Positions 36,111 to 46,729 of a DNA stretch of 64,000 bases are shown in pieces (position 1 is the stretch's first letter; every line of letters begins with the position of its first letter). The position numbers and the translations under genes were made by a program. The stretch comes from Histoplasma ohiense (Eukaryota > Ascomycota > Eurotiomycetes > Onygenales > Ajellomycetaceae). The notes beneath the pieces are model-generated. The model ran no database searches. It saw only the letters and a list, made by a program, of their open reading frames with translations, and was not told the origin of the DNA. The stretch lies in assembly GCA_017607445.1 (NCBI GenBank), contig JAEVHH010000005.1:3787001-3851000 (forward strand). The letters are read 5' to 3'.

Positions 36111-37160
36111 ATGTCTACCCCAAAGGTCAGAGAATTCACTTTGATTGGGAGGGCTCAGAAGGAGAGAGGCTTGAAGCAAAAGAGAGAAACAGATTCAGAC
36201 ACAGAAACTGAAAGCATCTCAGATCAAGATATTAAACACCAAAAGTTCACTCCATTTAGAGAACAGAAACTGGACAAAGAATTACTTGAAACCATTGATA
36301 TCTTTCTTGCAGCCTTGAAATGCAGAAGAACTGAGGCATTAGAATGAGAGGATCAAGAAACTCTCCATCAACTCAATCTTCTTGTCAGCTACACAACACT
36401 CTGAAAAGACATCTATCAGACTCACTCAGGGTTTGACTAATCTGATTTCCCAACAATAAAAGCCTCTAGATCAACACTGAGACTCCCATCTTTTTTTACC
36501 AATACCTTCTAGAAGAAGGCATTCCTCTGTGCTCACAAAATAATCCTTCAATGCTATCATGTCCCTTCTTGGAAGAGGATCTTCATTTACACCAATTGAT
36601 GAGGAGGAGCTACTCTTGAAGCAGATAGATGAAGGATCTGAACTCTTCATCATATATCTTGAGAGTCATTGCTGAGACTTGTTCTGGGTTTGATATCATA
36701 CTGATATTCATTTCAGCCCCGGCCACATTGAACAACTCAATGCTGCTCTATTTTTTATTAAGATCTGGCTAAGGACTTGAAGACTGTACACTGGATGGAG
36801 GGAGGAATACATTCCTTCAGCCTCAATTAGTGTATGTCTGGTCACAAGCTTGCTAAGGCATGTTGTTTTTGATGAAGAAAGTGCCTGCTTCCATTTAACA
36901 CTCTCTACTAGCAGAGAAGGAAATTTCACTCTGGAAGTGCTAGACAGATTGAAACAAGGATTCCAGATTCTCAGAACCTGTTCCCACTACTTCTTCTTGT
37001 TCAGATATGAACAACAACTGTCAGCTCTATCTGAGTATCTCTTGATGTGGAAGATCAGTTATTGCTTACATGCTGGTGAGAGAATTATGTGAATGCTGAC
37101 AACAAGAATGTCTGGACAGCAGTTAGAAGGCTCTGTATGAGAGCAGAGTCAATAGAGAAG
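36111..37160 (+). pseudogene. Extra ORF between pol and the 3' LTR of element 1
   Basis: An ATG at 36,111 starts a charged frame (MSTPKVREFTLIGRAQ, then Glu/Asp/Lys-rich) that is open for 78 codons to a TGA. A second good stretch (36,700-37,150, with RHVVFDEESACFHLTLSTS) is in another frame, so one or more frameshifts have occurred. Only scattered codons are lost. Codon and base use match gag-pol. I do not recognise the product. Ty3/Gypsy elements do not normally have a sense ORF here, apart from env-like ones, and this one lacks a clear signal peptide or envelope features. Confidence 0.5.
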
Positions 37161-37350
37161 TGAAGGCTCTAGAATCTTTCTATCTTCATTGTTGATATTT
37201 CAGATTTTTTTAGTACTAAAAGACATTTCTCACTTAGCTGCATTCATTCACACATCTGTTCCCTTGATTGTTCTATTCTTGACCCCCCCCCCCTTTTCTC
37301 CCCTTCTCTAGGATGAGATCCATACAATGATGGATCTGTTATGGGAGGAC

Positions 37351-37734
37351 TAGAGAATAGTGAGTCCTTTCTTCTTGACAAATCCTTCAGATTCTATATT
37401 CTTACAACCTCTTTCCTTATGAGACCCTGTTCTTCTGTCTTCTAAAGACCTTGCTTATTTGTTTGTTTTTCTTTACTTTTCTCTTTAAAAAGGGGGGATT
37501 CCCTTATTTTCCTTTTTTTGAAAAAAAAAGAAAAAAGGTTCAACAATTGTAACTAGCAGCATCAAAAAAATAGCAATAAGATTGTTCAATTTTGTCCTTA
37601 ATCCTTAATCATTCTACCCTAAGCTAGTCCTTGGGATTTGCGGAGCTCTGAGGGCTTACGTAAAGATCCCTCACCCTGTTGTGTGCAGAGGTGTTTCTCT
37701 ATTTAAGCAGCGTTGTGCCTGCTAGATAGTTACA
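37351..37734 (+). repeat. 3' LTR of element 1
   Basis: It pairs with 29,053-29,400 over its first 348 bp and then continues 36 bp to GATAGTTACA. The likely start is TGTTATGG at 37,337. Just upstream is the inverted repeat AGATCCAT/ATGGATCT (about 37,316-37,337) and a C-run followed by a pyrimidine tract. Confidence 0.85.
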
Positions 37735-37761
37735 ATGAACCAACCTTCCACCTCCATCAGG

Positions 37762-37842
37762 TTATGGGCAAAAAGGCTCGATCACCACCAGCGCCATGCT
37801 GGTAGTAGAGGGGACGAACCGATCCAAACCCCCCAACAAAAA
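37762..37842. repeat. Third MITE-like copy, lacking terminal repeats
   Basis: It shares the core of the elements at 1703 and 1938 (GATCACCACCAGCGCCATGC, then CCAAACCCCCCAACAAAA). The TTAGGCCACT end is replaced by TTATGGG. It sits 28 bp after the 3' LTR of element 1. Compared with 1703-1798 the core differs by a GpG and a CpG transition. Confidence 0.65.
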
Positions 37843-38064
37843 GGTGGGCATTGAGTGGAAGTGGTAGTGGATTACTGGGACAAACCCGCTTCCCAAGCAA
37901 AATACTCGCCGTCAGCAGAACGCGTACTCATGTAATGTAACGCATCAATAAGAGCTTTCGAGCCCAACGTTTCCTTTAGGCTGCTCTACCTGGTTATCGC
38001 CAAACAAACGGCGACGAGCCTGCTGCTGTCAAAGTTCAATCTCAACATATTTTCGCTCTCCAGA

Positions 38065-39144
38065 ATGGAATCCGTTTCGAGCCTTTTCAGTGACCAAAGA
38101 TCACTCAGCAGTCTCCCATCTGACTTCAATGAGCATGAAGCAGAGCAAATAGTCGAGGTCTACCAGCCCAGAAATAACCAAGACCTGACAAAAGATATAC
38201 TTTCCAGCTCTTTTCGTTTCTTGCCTGCAGAGGGAAGAACGACATTGGCAAATTTTATCGTGAATACAGGCAATTATCACGAATCACTTTACTCCCTGAG
38301 CCAGCACCTCAAAAATGCCATTTTAATACCGAGCAGACCCTCCCTTCCTTAACTCTTTGATGCTCTAAACTTTTGATCGGAGTTTCTGACATCTACTTTA
38401 GTGCGTGCTAGAGGCGCCACCCCATCTATATCTCCCTCACCCTTTGATGACGAAGATGAAATAGAGAATGTGGCGGCTACAATGGATGAGTCAGGAAGCC
38501 GAAAGGACCAGACTCTCCTCAAGAAATTGTGCCTTGAACGGGACAATTACCGTTGTATGGCTACCGGGATCATTGATAGCGATGCAGGAACACAGGAGAA
38601 CCCTGGGCCAAAGGCACCCACAAACCTCTGTCATATTATCCCATTCTCCTTGGGCAAATGGAACAAGTCAACTGCAGGTCAACTCTGGACGATATACTTC
38701 AATGATTTCAATAACGCTGTATTAAATATCCTTTTAGGAACACCAAATCGCCCCAAGTTTGGGCCACATTGAAGAAATTATTCCCCGCTATTGGGCTTGA
38801 ACCAGGGGAAGTTAACGATCCAAAGAATTTGATGACATTGTGGGATAGCGCACGCTCAGCCTTTGCAGCCTTTTCTCTAGCATTCGAGCCGACGGTTGGG
38901 CAACCCTCCCATGCTTTTCACAGACCCGACAGAGACTAACACTATTTCTGTCCACCAGGGCGAGCCAAATCAGTACAGGATGCTCATTGCAAAAGTATTG
39001 CATGCATCGGGAATGGCAAAATATCTGGAAGACCTGGTGAGAGATGGAGACGAGATTGGATGTCTTGCACCAAGTGGTAGGTCGAACTTATCGGACTTGC
39101 TGCTGTTAAAGATGCTAGGATCTCGCTGTGAAGCGGTTAATTAA
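38065..39144 (+). CDS. HNH-nuclease-domain protein of fungal type
   Basis: The pieces read in order as a typical fungal HNH_2-like protein: FLPAEGRTTLANFIVNTGN, LKKLCLERDNYRCMATG (first Cys of the zinc/HNH module), NLCHIIPFSLGKW (HNH His pair), WATLKKLFPAIGLEPGEVND, and EPNQYRMLIAKVL. The proposed exons are 38,065-38,332, then 38,402 to about 38,666 or 38,677, then about 38,738 or 38,758 to 38,894, and 38,959-39,144. The last intron (64 nt, GTTGGG to CCAG) is clear. The middle one has two possible boundary pairs. The first needs a GC donor (CCGA|GCAGAC) to join LIP to MRARG. Without these introns the gene would be frameshifted, so it may be a decaying copy. The biological role of this family is unknown; the nuclease activity is inferred from the fold. 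Confidence 0.6.
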
Positions 39145-39480
39145 ATGGATTTTTATTTCACTTTCTTTTTTGCCATCCCACTTTTACATTTTATTTGTTC
39201 ATGATTTATGTATTGATGAGCTGTGCAATATTTCAATTCTATAGTTATTGGGTTATCTTATCGGCCCTACCCAAAAAAGCTTAGCGTATCTCATCCAGCC
39301 CACATGCAATTCTTTGTCAGAAGCCCAAAAAAACATCCCACACTCACATTTATATCAACCATCGACACCCCCGTACCCTGTACTGCCGTTGAATGCTCCT
39401 CACTGCACTCGAAGTCTTCTCATCGAGAACCCGCAACACACACAAGAGCTCTTGCCACCATCAGCCGTTTTCAGGAGGCC

Positions 39481-40636
39481 ATGGCGCCTTCAAAGTGGGG
39501 TATGTACCTAAATTTAGGAGAGAGGAGGGGAGGGGTTGTCAAACATGGCAGGGCGCTATTTTATATTTCTTTCTATCTTAGATTTGTGTCTCCTTGCAAA
39601 TGGCGGTCTAGGGATTCAAGTTGTTAATGCCATGCAGTTTAGTTCGCTTAGATATTGTATCAATATATGCAGGTTCTCGGAGCTAACGTATGAATGGTCT
39701 TTTTGACATAACCCTACAGACGATGAAGAGGAGAGTACACCCCCCTCCTCCCCTCCTCTTGTTTCAACAACGACACAGAGACGCAAGTTCGATGACGAGG
39801 AGGATAGCGATGATGTATGGCGCCTCCTCCACATAGACCCCCGTTGCACCAACCATCCATCCGTCCATTACCTGTTTTAATTCTTTGCTTCTTGGGGAAA
39901 TGTGTAGGTAGTCGACGACTGGGAAGCCGCTGAAGACTCCGAAGTCGAGCGCGAAAAGGCTGCCAAAGCCGCCGCAGCGAAAGCAAAAGCCGAAGCCGAA
40001 GCCGCCGCGAACAAGAAATCAAAAACCCAACGGATACAAGAGCGCAAGGAGCAACGGCGGCACGAACAACTATCTAGCGACGATGACGATGATGATGACG
40101 ATGACGAAGACGAGGCCGCCGTGCGCGCACGTCTCCGGCGCACAGAGAAGGACGCAGACCTCGCCCACGCCCAGGACCTTATCGGCGACATCGACCTGAA
40201 TCGCACCCGCTCCACCATTCCGAAAGCCGCCGTCGTCATCGGCGACAAATCCGACCCGTCCAAATCTATAGACCTCTCCGCCATCCCCCTCTTCAAGCCG
40301 GGGACCAAGACGCAGTTCGCAGAGCTGACCGACGCGCTGATCCCGCTGCTGACAGCCCAGTCGAAGAAGCCGCAGTATGCCATGTGGGCTCAGGATTTCG
40401 CGAAGAAGCTCGTCAAGGAGTTGCCGAGCGGGGATATCAAGAAGATAGCGAGCGCGTTGACGGCCGTGGGGAATGAGAAACTGAAAGAGGAGAAGGCGGC
40501 GGATAAAGGGGGGAAGAAGAGCAAGGCGGCCAAGACGAAGACGAGTGTTGTGGTTGGGAGGGATGTCGGGGGCGCGCGCGGCGCTGATCTCACGGCGTAT
40601 GATGGGGATGATTTGGGTGATGATGACTTTATGTGA
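39481..40636 (+). CDS. HCR1: eIF3 subunit J (Hcr1)
   Basis: Exons 39,481-39,499 (only 19 nt, MAPSKW), 39,720-39,814 and 39,908-40,636 give 280 residues. Introns are 220 nt (GTATGT to CTACAG) and 93 nt (GTATGG to TGTAG). Family marks are the acidic N-terminus with DSDDVVDDWEAAEDSEVE, a long Ala/Lys/Glu helix, QRIQERKEQRR, an Asp run, then LAHAQDLIGDIDL and the C-terminal KTSVVVGRDVGG followed by an acidic DDLGDDDFM tail. Hcr1 binds the 40S decoding site and helps eIF3 assembly, start-site scanning and ribosome recycling. The tiny first exon is usual for fungal orthologues. Confidence 0.95.
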
Positions 40637-41869
40637 TTTCTCTCTCCCCCTTCCCTCCTCTCCCTCCCGTTCCCCTTCTTTTTTTTTTTTTTTTCTTCAT
40701 TCGGGTTGTTTTCATATCTATATTCCGAGATGTGATGGATGGATGATATTGTTTTCCCTCTCGCTTCTCCCCCCTTAGATTGCCTTTCAGTTCCCATCAT
40801 GCCTCAAGTCGGTAGTAATTCCCTTCCCGCCCTTTTTTTCATTTTAAGAATTTTTTTTTTTGTTTTATTTGCCTTTTCTTTTCTATCCGGTATTACACAT
40901 TTTCTACAGGCCCAGACAACATCCTTCTCATTTTATTACAGGTTTAGAGAACGTTTTACAAACTAAAACCCGCTTATCCACCCCAACTGCCCCGTTTCGA
41001 AGCTTCAGGGCCCCTTTCTTATTTGCTAATTTATACCTTTTCTACTCCCAAAAATGCTTCCTTCCTATTATTCAGAAATATCAATAATCAATAATCTCGT
41101 TATTCTCATCGTTGAAGTGTCCCTTTATTCGTTTATCATCCCCTGCCTTCTTACCAAGTCTAAATCCAAATCCAAAAACACAAAAGTAAAAATAAAAATA
41201 AAATAGAAAGTAAGTCTTGTTTAAGACCTGTGTTTTGAGATTTTTGAATATTCATTGAAAGAAAAGAGAAAAAGGGGAATTGAAAGCAAAACACAATATA
41301 ATATAGATAGATATACATGATATATGCTTGGAACGAATTCTCCATATCCCAGACGAACAGTTAAGGATGAGACAGCTACGGAAGACTGAATTGATCAAAT
41401 AACTATATTCTGTTTACTTGTGCATGAAAACTCCTATATAATGACAAATAGGGATCTCGAACTATTGATGCTTGGAGGCCGATATATATATGATAGTGTC
41501 TGAGAGCTAATACAATGGTTCCCGGACACATCAATCTATATATCTTGAGAGAGAGAGAGAAATACCTACACATACACATACACATACATATTCATCTATA
41601 TAATGCTGCCAAGTAAATAATGACCTCTGTAATCCCTCCTCTCTATATATACACGGCCAGGCAAATGATGGTTGAAGTCATTGTTATAAAGAAATCCCTG
41701 GCGTCATTGCCATATACATATATACGGAGTGGGATGGATGGATAGATGGATGGATTTTTTTTTTAAACTATTCCAGTGCTAACCGAGATAGAGAGGAAGA
41801 CTTATTGTCTCCAGCTGAAGAGGCCCATAGAGGTACTGTACGTACAGTACATATAGTATAAATACTAGT
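40637..41869. other. HCR1 3' region, passing into AT-rich DNA
   Basis: No gene is supported. There are T and A runs, a GGATGGATGGAT-type tract near 41,730-41,756 and a self-complementary TACTGTACGTACAGTA at about 41,834-41,849. Composition becomes AT-rich toward the Copia remnant. Confidence 0.5.
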
Positions 41870-41998
41870 GTGAGAAATGATCTATCATATCAAACATTGT
41901 GAGAAATGATCTATCATATCAAACATTGTGAGAAAGGATCTATCATATCAAGCATTGTGAGAAAGGATCTATCATATCAAGCATTGTGAGAAGTGATT
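41870..41998. repeat. 29-bp tandem repeat, four copies plus a partial
   Basis: The unit GTGAGAAATGATCTATCATA plus TCAAACATT is repeated four times with a few transitions, then starts a fifth time before diverging. It sits where the gene island meets the AT-rich block. The last partial unit, TGTGAGAAGTGATTGATCAT, may be the start of the Copia LTR, in which case the LTR end has been duplicated. Confidence 0.8.
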
Positions 41999-42464
41999 GA
42001 TCATCTTATTCTATCTCAATTTCAGAAACTGGATCACTGCTCCAATGTATACCAGCACTGCCTCCATCATATGTTCAAGCATTCTCTTTCTTATAAATAC
42101 TGCCTGGTTATCATGTAATTATTGGAGTTATAATAATCAATTCAATTTACTTATTCAATATTCAGTATTTGGGTCAATATTCAGACTTTATTCAGTTCCA
42201 ACAGTTATGAGCCTGAGTTAGCTACCTATCACTATCTATTCAAATATATTGATATCTATTCATACTGACCTTCTTATTGGCAAAGATATCTATATCTATC
42301 TTGATATTTATTTGATTATATCTATCTATTCAATCTCATCAACCTTCTTATTGGCAATGATTGCGGCAATATTCATTTGATTCTATACTGATTATATTCA
42401 TTCAATTCTATATTGATTATCTGTTCAATTCTATATCAGTTTTACATCTATATACAACAACCAA

Positions 42465-44191
42465 GATGTCAGTGGAAAATTCCTCATCAAAAACATCACT
42501 TTTCTTGAATTCCTCTAGAAAATGAAATCTATGATACAACATGATACTAGATCTTGCCACTGAGCTCCAAGTACTGAATCTTATTAGTGATGAAAGTTCC
42601 AATAGAATGAGTGAAATATCTGCATCTATTTCCTCAGAATTCTCTACTGAGCACATCATGAAAGCAAGAGTTAAATGAAAGATGGAGAACAGCAGATACA
42701 ACAATGACAGAAATATCTATAAAGATAAACTTACAGATATTAGTAAGATCAGACAGAAGATCTTCAGAACAGTGATATTTAGTGAGCTAGAAATAGCAAC
42801 TAATGAAAATAGTCATATTAATATGAAGAATCTTCTAATTGTTCTTAAGAAGAGATTATCACTCAGAACAGCAGATCATCAGTATAAAATACAGAAGAAA
42901 TATCAGAATTTGCAAAAGATATCTAAACAGAATCTAGATCAGTGATTAAATACTTGAATTCTGATTGAAATAGAAATCAAATACTCTGATATAGATGACA
43001 ACTTTGATATATGAAAGAACTTCTTTCATATCAATATATCTATCAATAATTCATACACTGTCATTCAAAAGAGAGAAGTTGAGATAGAAGATAAGAAGAA
43101 TTTCTTTTTCACAGATGTGATTAATAATTTCTGTTCTGAATATTGTAAGAAGAAATATAGCAAGTCAGAACTGCTTGTATTCAATCTTACTATTTTTAAT
43201 AATAGACAAGTAGAATAATTGAGATTCAGAATCTGCATCTATGATTCTAAACATTTCTGAGTCAAATGTTATTATCTCAATCCAAGTCAGAGACCAGAAG
43301 AATGGAAGAAGAACAAGCAACAATATAAAAAAATGAATAAGACACTCAAGAATGAAGATATTAAAAAAAAGATAGATGCAGCAATAAGCAAGATAGCTGC
43401 TTCTAATACAGAGATGATAGAACAGACATTAGAAGAAATAGTTCTAAAGATAAATGAAGAATCTATCAATTATATTATCAATTATTCTATTAATTATTCT
43501 ACTGATCAATCTTCAATCACTTCTGATATCATATCTGTTGATCAATTGATAAAATGTCTAAACATGAATGTCAAGAGCTCTTCTTCAAATCAATACCTCT
43601 ATTTTTGAGATTTCTGAATATTCAATACCAGTGCTGAGTGATATATCTGCAATAATCAATCTAGATTTCTAACATACAAATCAACAGAGAAGCAAGTTTA
43701 TACAGAAGATTCAACAACAAAAGTTGTGGAATATAAAACTATTTGAATCTACATAATCAACATTCTCAGCAAGCAGTTCAAAGTGATTCTTAAGAATGCT
43801 GCATACATTTCATTCTCACACATCAATCTAATTGTCTGGAAACCTTGCTATCATATAGAGAGGATCTATCTCAATGGCAAATTGTTTAGATTGCAGAGAA
43901 TTAGTGATGATTCAATCTTCATTTGTATAGAAGTGTATGATGAACTGCTAGTTACTGAATATCACAGAACTAGTGAGAATATCTTAGTGCTTGCTAATAT
44001 TATCTCAACTAGCAATTCAGCAGAATCTGCAAAGATAATGAAATCTGTTAAGATATCAAAATCATCAACTATATCTTCTTACACTGTGAAAAGCTCTACT
44101 GCTTTCTCTAAGATTTGGCATCAACATCTAGAACATCTCTCAATGAGAGCAGTTGAACATCTGTCAATCAATGCTAAAGAAGTTCAGATAT
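42465..44191 (+). pseudogene. Ty1/Copia gag-pol remnant
   Basis: A frame starting at ATG 42,465, read through mostly TGA stops, has Copia hallmarks in order. There is a Gag with the motif NLDQ*LNT* (TGA where Trp is expected), a degenerate zinc knuckle before CYYLNPSQRP, a protease region with IFNTSAE and YICNNQSRF, and the pre-integrase block IWHQHLEHLSMRAVEHL. It ends exactly where the LTR of chromovirus A begins (44,192), so the remaining integrase and RT are lost or lie beyond A. A possible LTR/leader is at about 41,986-42,200. Confidence 0.75.
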
Positions 44192-44725
44192 TGTGATGGG
44201 TTAGCATTCATTAGTAATTAACTTACACAATCAACTCCTCTTCTGCACTCATTTGTTTCTGATTGTTGTGATCTTATGTAACCCTCAATGTTCTTCTGCT
44301 CCATGCTCTGCACTCATATAGTTTCTAACAATTCTTTCATATAGCTTCTTACATTCTTCTGCTCTATGTTTCACACTTATATAGTCTCTAACAATTCTTC
44401 TGCATAGCTTCTTACATTCTCTTACTCTGTGTTCCATGTTCATATAGTCTCTAACAATTTTTTTATGTAGCTCTCAATGATTTCTTTATTCCACATTCCA
44501 CACTTGTGTAGCTTCTAATGATTCTTATGCATATCTCTTAATATTCTTCTGCTTCACACTTCACTGTGAAGCAGCTTCTGATATTCTTTCACTCTGAATC
44601 TTTCTCTATAAGAATCTTCTTTGTACAATCTTTTCTTCTGATTTCTTTTCTCTTTCTTTTCTTAATCAATTCATAATCTGTAATTAGAATAGTATCAAAT
44701 TGTTAATCAAAGTATGTCTGTTACA
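44192..44725 (+). repeat. 5' LTR of element A with expanded internal repeat
   Basis: It runs from TGTGATGGG to TCTGTTACA and matches, in reverse orientation, the 394-bp LTRs at 54,257-54,650 and 59,544-59,937. It is about 140 bp longer because a unit of roughly 70 bp (including CTCTAACAATTCTTCTGCAT) is present in extra copies. Confidence 0.85.
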
Positions 44726-44738
44726 TTATGAATTGATT
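44664..44738 (+). promoter_or_regulatory. Self-complementary primer site of family A
   Basis: Immediately inside the 5' LTR, TTATGAATTGATT (44,726-44,738) is the exact reverse complement of AATCAATTCATAA within the LTR (about 44,664-44,676). In element C the same pair occurs (59,531-59,543 and about 59,597-59,609). In Tf1/sushi retrotransposons the primer-binding site pairs with the start of the element's own RNA, which primes reverse transcription instead of a tRNA. That the LTR stretch is the transcript start is an inference. Confidence 0.6.
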
Positions 44739-45100
44739 CTTCTGTATTTAAGATCTGAGTGTCTTGTTATTAGTTTTTACATTCAAGTGTATTGTTATCA
44801 GTTCTTATGTCTGAGTGTGTTGTTTACAGATCTGAGTGTCTAGTCATTACAAGAGATTTCTTGTGGGTCTGAGTGTCTCTATCATTAGTTATATAGACTG
44901 TTGTGTCTAAGTGTCTGAGACACAATTGACTGTATTCTACAAGGCTCAAGTGTTTACAAACTGTAATGCTGTGAATAGCATTCATGAAGAAGTTTGATCA
45001 AGCTTAGCACTGCAACACTGCAAATAATGTCTGTAAGAGAATCAAATGTCTACAAGTATTCTCTTTCTTTTATTATTATTACATGTTCTTAGATATTGAA

Positions 45101-45910
45101 ATGAACTACAAGCAATTCTACAAACACTCACTGCATTCAAACACAGCAGACAATAACTTAGATCTACAAAGCATTCTTCAACAGCAGACACTACAGATGA
45201 CTGAATTGCAACAACAATTTGCTGAGATGAGTACTTTCACATTCATCATTTCTTCTACACTCACATCTCACAAAAAATTCTTAAGAGAGAAGTTTTCAAT
45301 TCTCAACAAATACAAAAAAGATCTAGCACTCTATCTCATGTGAAAGTCAAAAGCAAACATCAAATTGAACATCAACAAATGAGCAATAGACTCACTATTC
45401 AATCAAGCATGATATATTCATAGCAGATTGAATGATGATGCATTAGCAAAATTTCAACTCTGAATGAGTCATTGTCAGAACAATCAGTGTACATCAGAGC
45501 TAGTCTTCTGACAACTCAACTCTCTCTTCCTCAATTCTACACTTCAAGTCAAGATGTTAGACTGACTTAATCAAACTCATCAGATAAATATTGTGTTGAC
45601 AACTTATCTTTCTGAATTCAATTGCAAGCTTCTAGAAGCAGATGAGTAAGACTGAAATGATGTTATCAAGATCAATATATTGTTCAAGAACTTGAACTTT
45701 CAGTTGCATAACTGAAGTATAGAGTGTCTGAAGCTCTCAACATACAGCAAATTCTACACTGATCTTCATCTGTTGAACAACAATCTGTCTCAGTTCCACA
45801 TGCTTCAAAATTGTAGAGGATTTCACTAAATAAATGTGTACACTTCAAATCACTCTGCAGCATCCCCCATCTCCAAACCAGAATCAATGAACTGAGTTCC
45901 ACACATGAAT
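45101..45910 (+). pseudogene. Gag of element A, 5' part
   Basis: It starts MNYKQFYKHS, as in element C (MNYKHFF). The Gag core DDALAKFQL*MSH and LNSLFLNSTLQVKML is typical of fungal chromovirus Gag; TGA codons stand at conserved Trp or Arg positions. The frame is cut by element B and resumes at 53,064 with the zinc knuckle CIHCNKSEYFTNQC, in which the histidine of the CCHC pattern has become Tyr. Confidence 0.75.
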
Positions 45911-45915
45911 GCAAG

Positions 45916-46186
45916 TGTAAGAGATGGTTGTAGGTATAATTATGAAAGTAATGTGAAGTACACATATAGAATGTTAAGAAGATAGCAATCTCTATTATTC
46001 AAAGCTAATCACTGATCTTCTAATATCTATGAATATCAGTGAGCATTATATAGACGACCATTATGCACTACAGCTGTCTATGATGCTGTGCACTATATCT
46101 CTTCTCATTAATTCTAACATGTTCTGTGTTCTTCTATCATCATATAGCTATTTTCTAATATAGATATCTCTGTTGTATCTATTACA
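45916..46186 (-). repeat. 3' LTR of element B
   Basis: On the plus strand it runs TGTAAGAGATGG to TCTATTACA. It pairs with 52,788-53,058 and, reversed, with 62,215-62,485; all three are 271 bp. Confidence 0.92.
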
Positions 46187-46729
46187 ATTATCTCTCTTCT
46201 TCAAAGACCTGGTTCTCAGAGCTTTTTACTGCAACATGTGAAGTTCATAATATGTGCTGCATGGTTAATATTGTATAGAGTTCACAGAACTGGGCTGGAT
46301 TAATTGTTGAGGTTAATTTCAAAATATTGCTGTCTTGAGAGAACATTTTTCCATCTCTGATGTCAATGCAGTTCAATCATGATTTAGACACAACTTCTGA
46401 ACCTCTTTTCTTTGACTTTTACATCAAAAAGTTGTATTCTAACAAAATCATCACCATCATCACCACCAACAATTTTTTATTTAAAAAGAATACATCAATT
46501 TATCAAACAAAGTACACTGTATCTTCTTATGTGATTTTTATTGTGAAATTTGAAGTTTTGATTGTGTGGTTGTGTTTTCCATTTTGGGTTGAGTTTTGTG
46601 TTGTTGCAATCTTTTTGATCAATATTGTAATATTGATTTCAATCTTCAACATCTGTTTTTCTTTCTTGTTGCTTTTGCTTTTCCTCCATCTTTGAATAAG
46701 GTCTTGATACTAATTAAAGTTATGATAGA
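46187..46729. other. Spacer between B 3' LTR and cargo gene
   Basis: A 111-codon plus-strand frame at 46,360-46,695 is mainly hydrophobic and T-rich, and is unconvincing. The segment would be the natural place for a promoter of the cargo gene at 46,730; no specific motif stands out. Confidence 0.35.

Larger units (their letters stand above)
29053..37734 (+). mobile_element. Ty3/Gypsy LTR retrotransposon 1 (degenerate)
   Basis: Two direct repeats of 348 bp (29,053-29,400 and 37,351-37,698) flank gag, protease, reverse transcriptase, RNase H and integrase in Ty3/Gypsy order, followed by an extra ORF. The 3' LTR probably spans 37,337 (TGTTATGG) to 37,734 (GTTACA). The 5' copy seems to lack the last 36 bp and has a different start, so its ends are uncertain and I found no target duplication. 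The coding region is interrupted almost only by TGA codons. It lies between the enolase and HNH gene islands. Confidence 0.9.

Noticed and set aside
41870..41998. CRISPR-like array
   Set aside because: Units are directly adjacent without spacers and the genome is fungal.
46360..46695. 111-codon hydrophobic ORF in element B
   Set aside because: T-rich composition alone gives Phe/Leu/Ile runs; no motif, and it is not linked to the cargo-gene frame.
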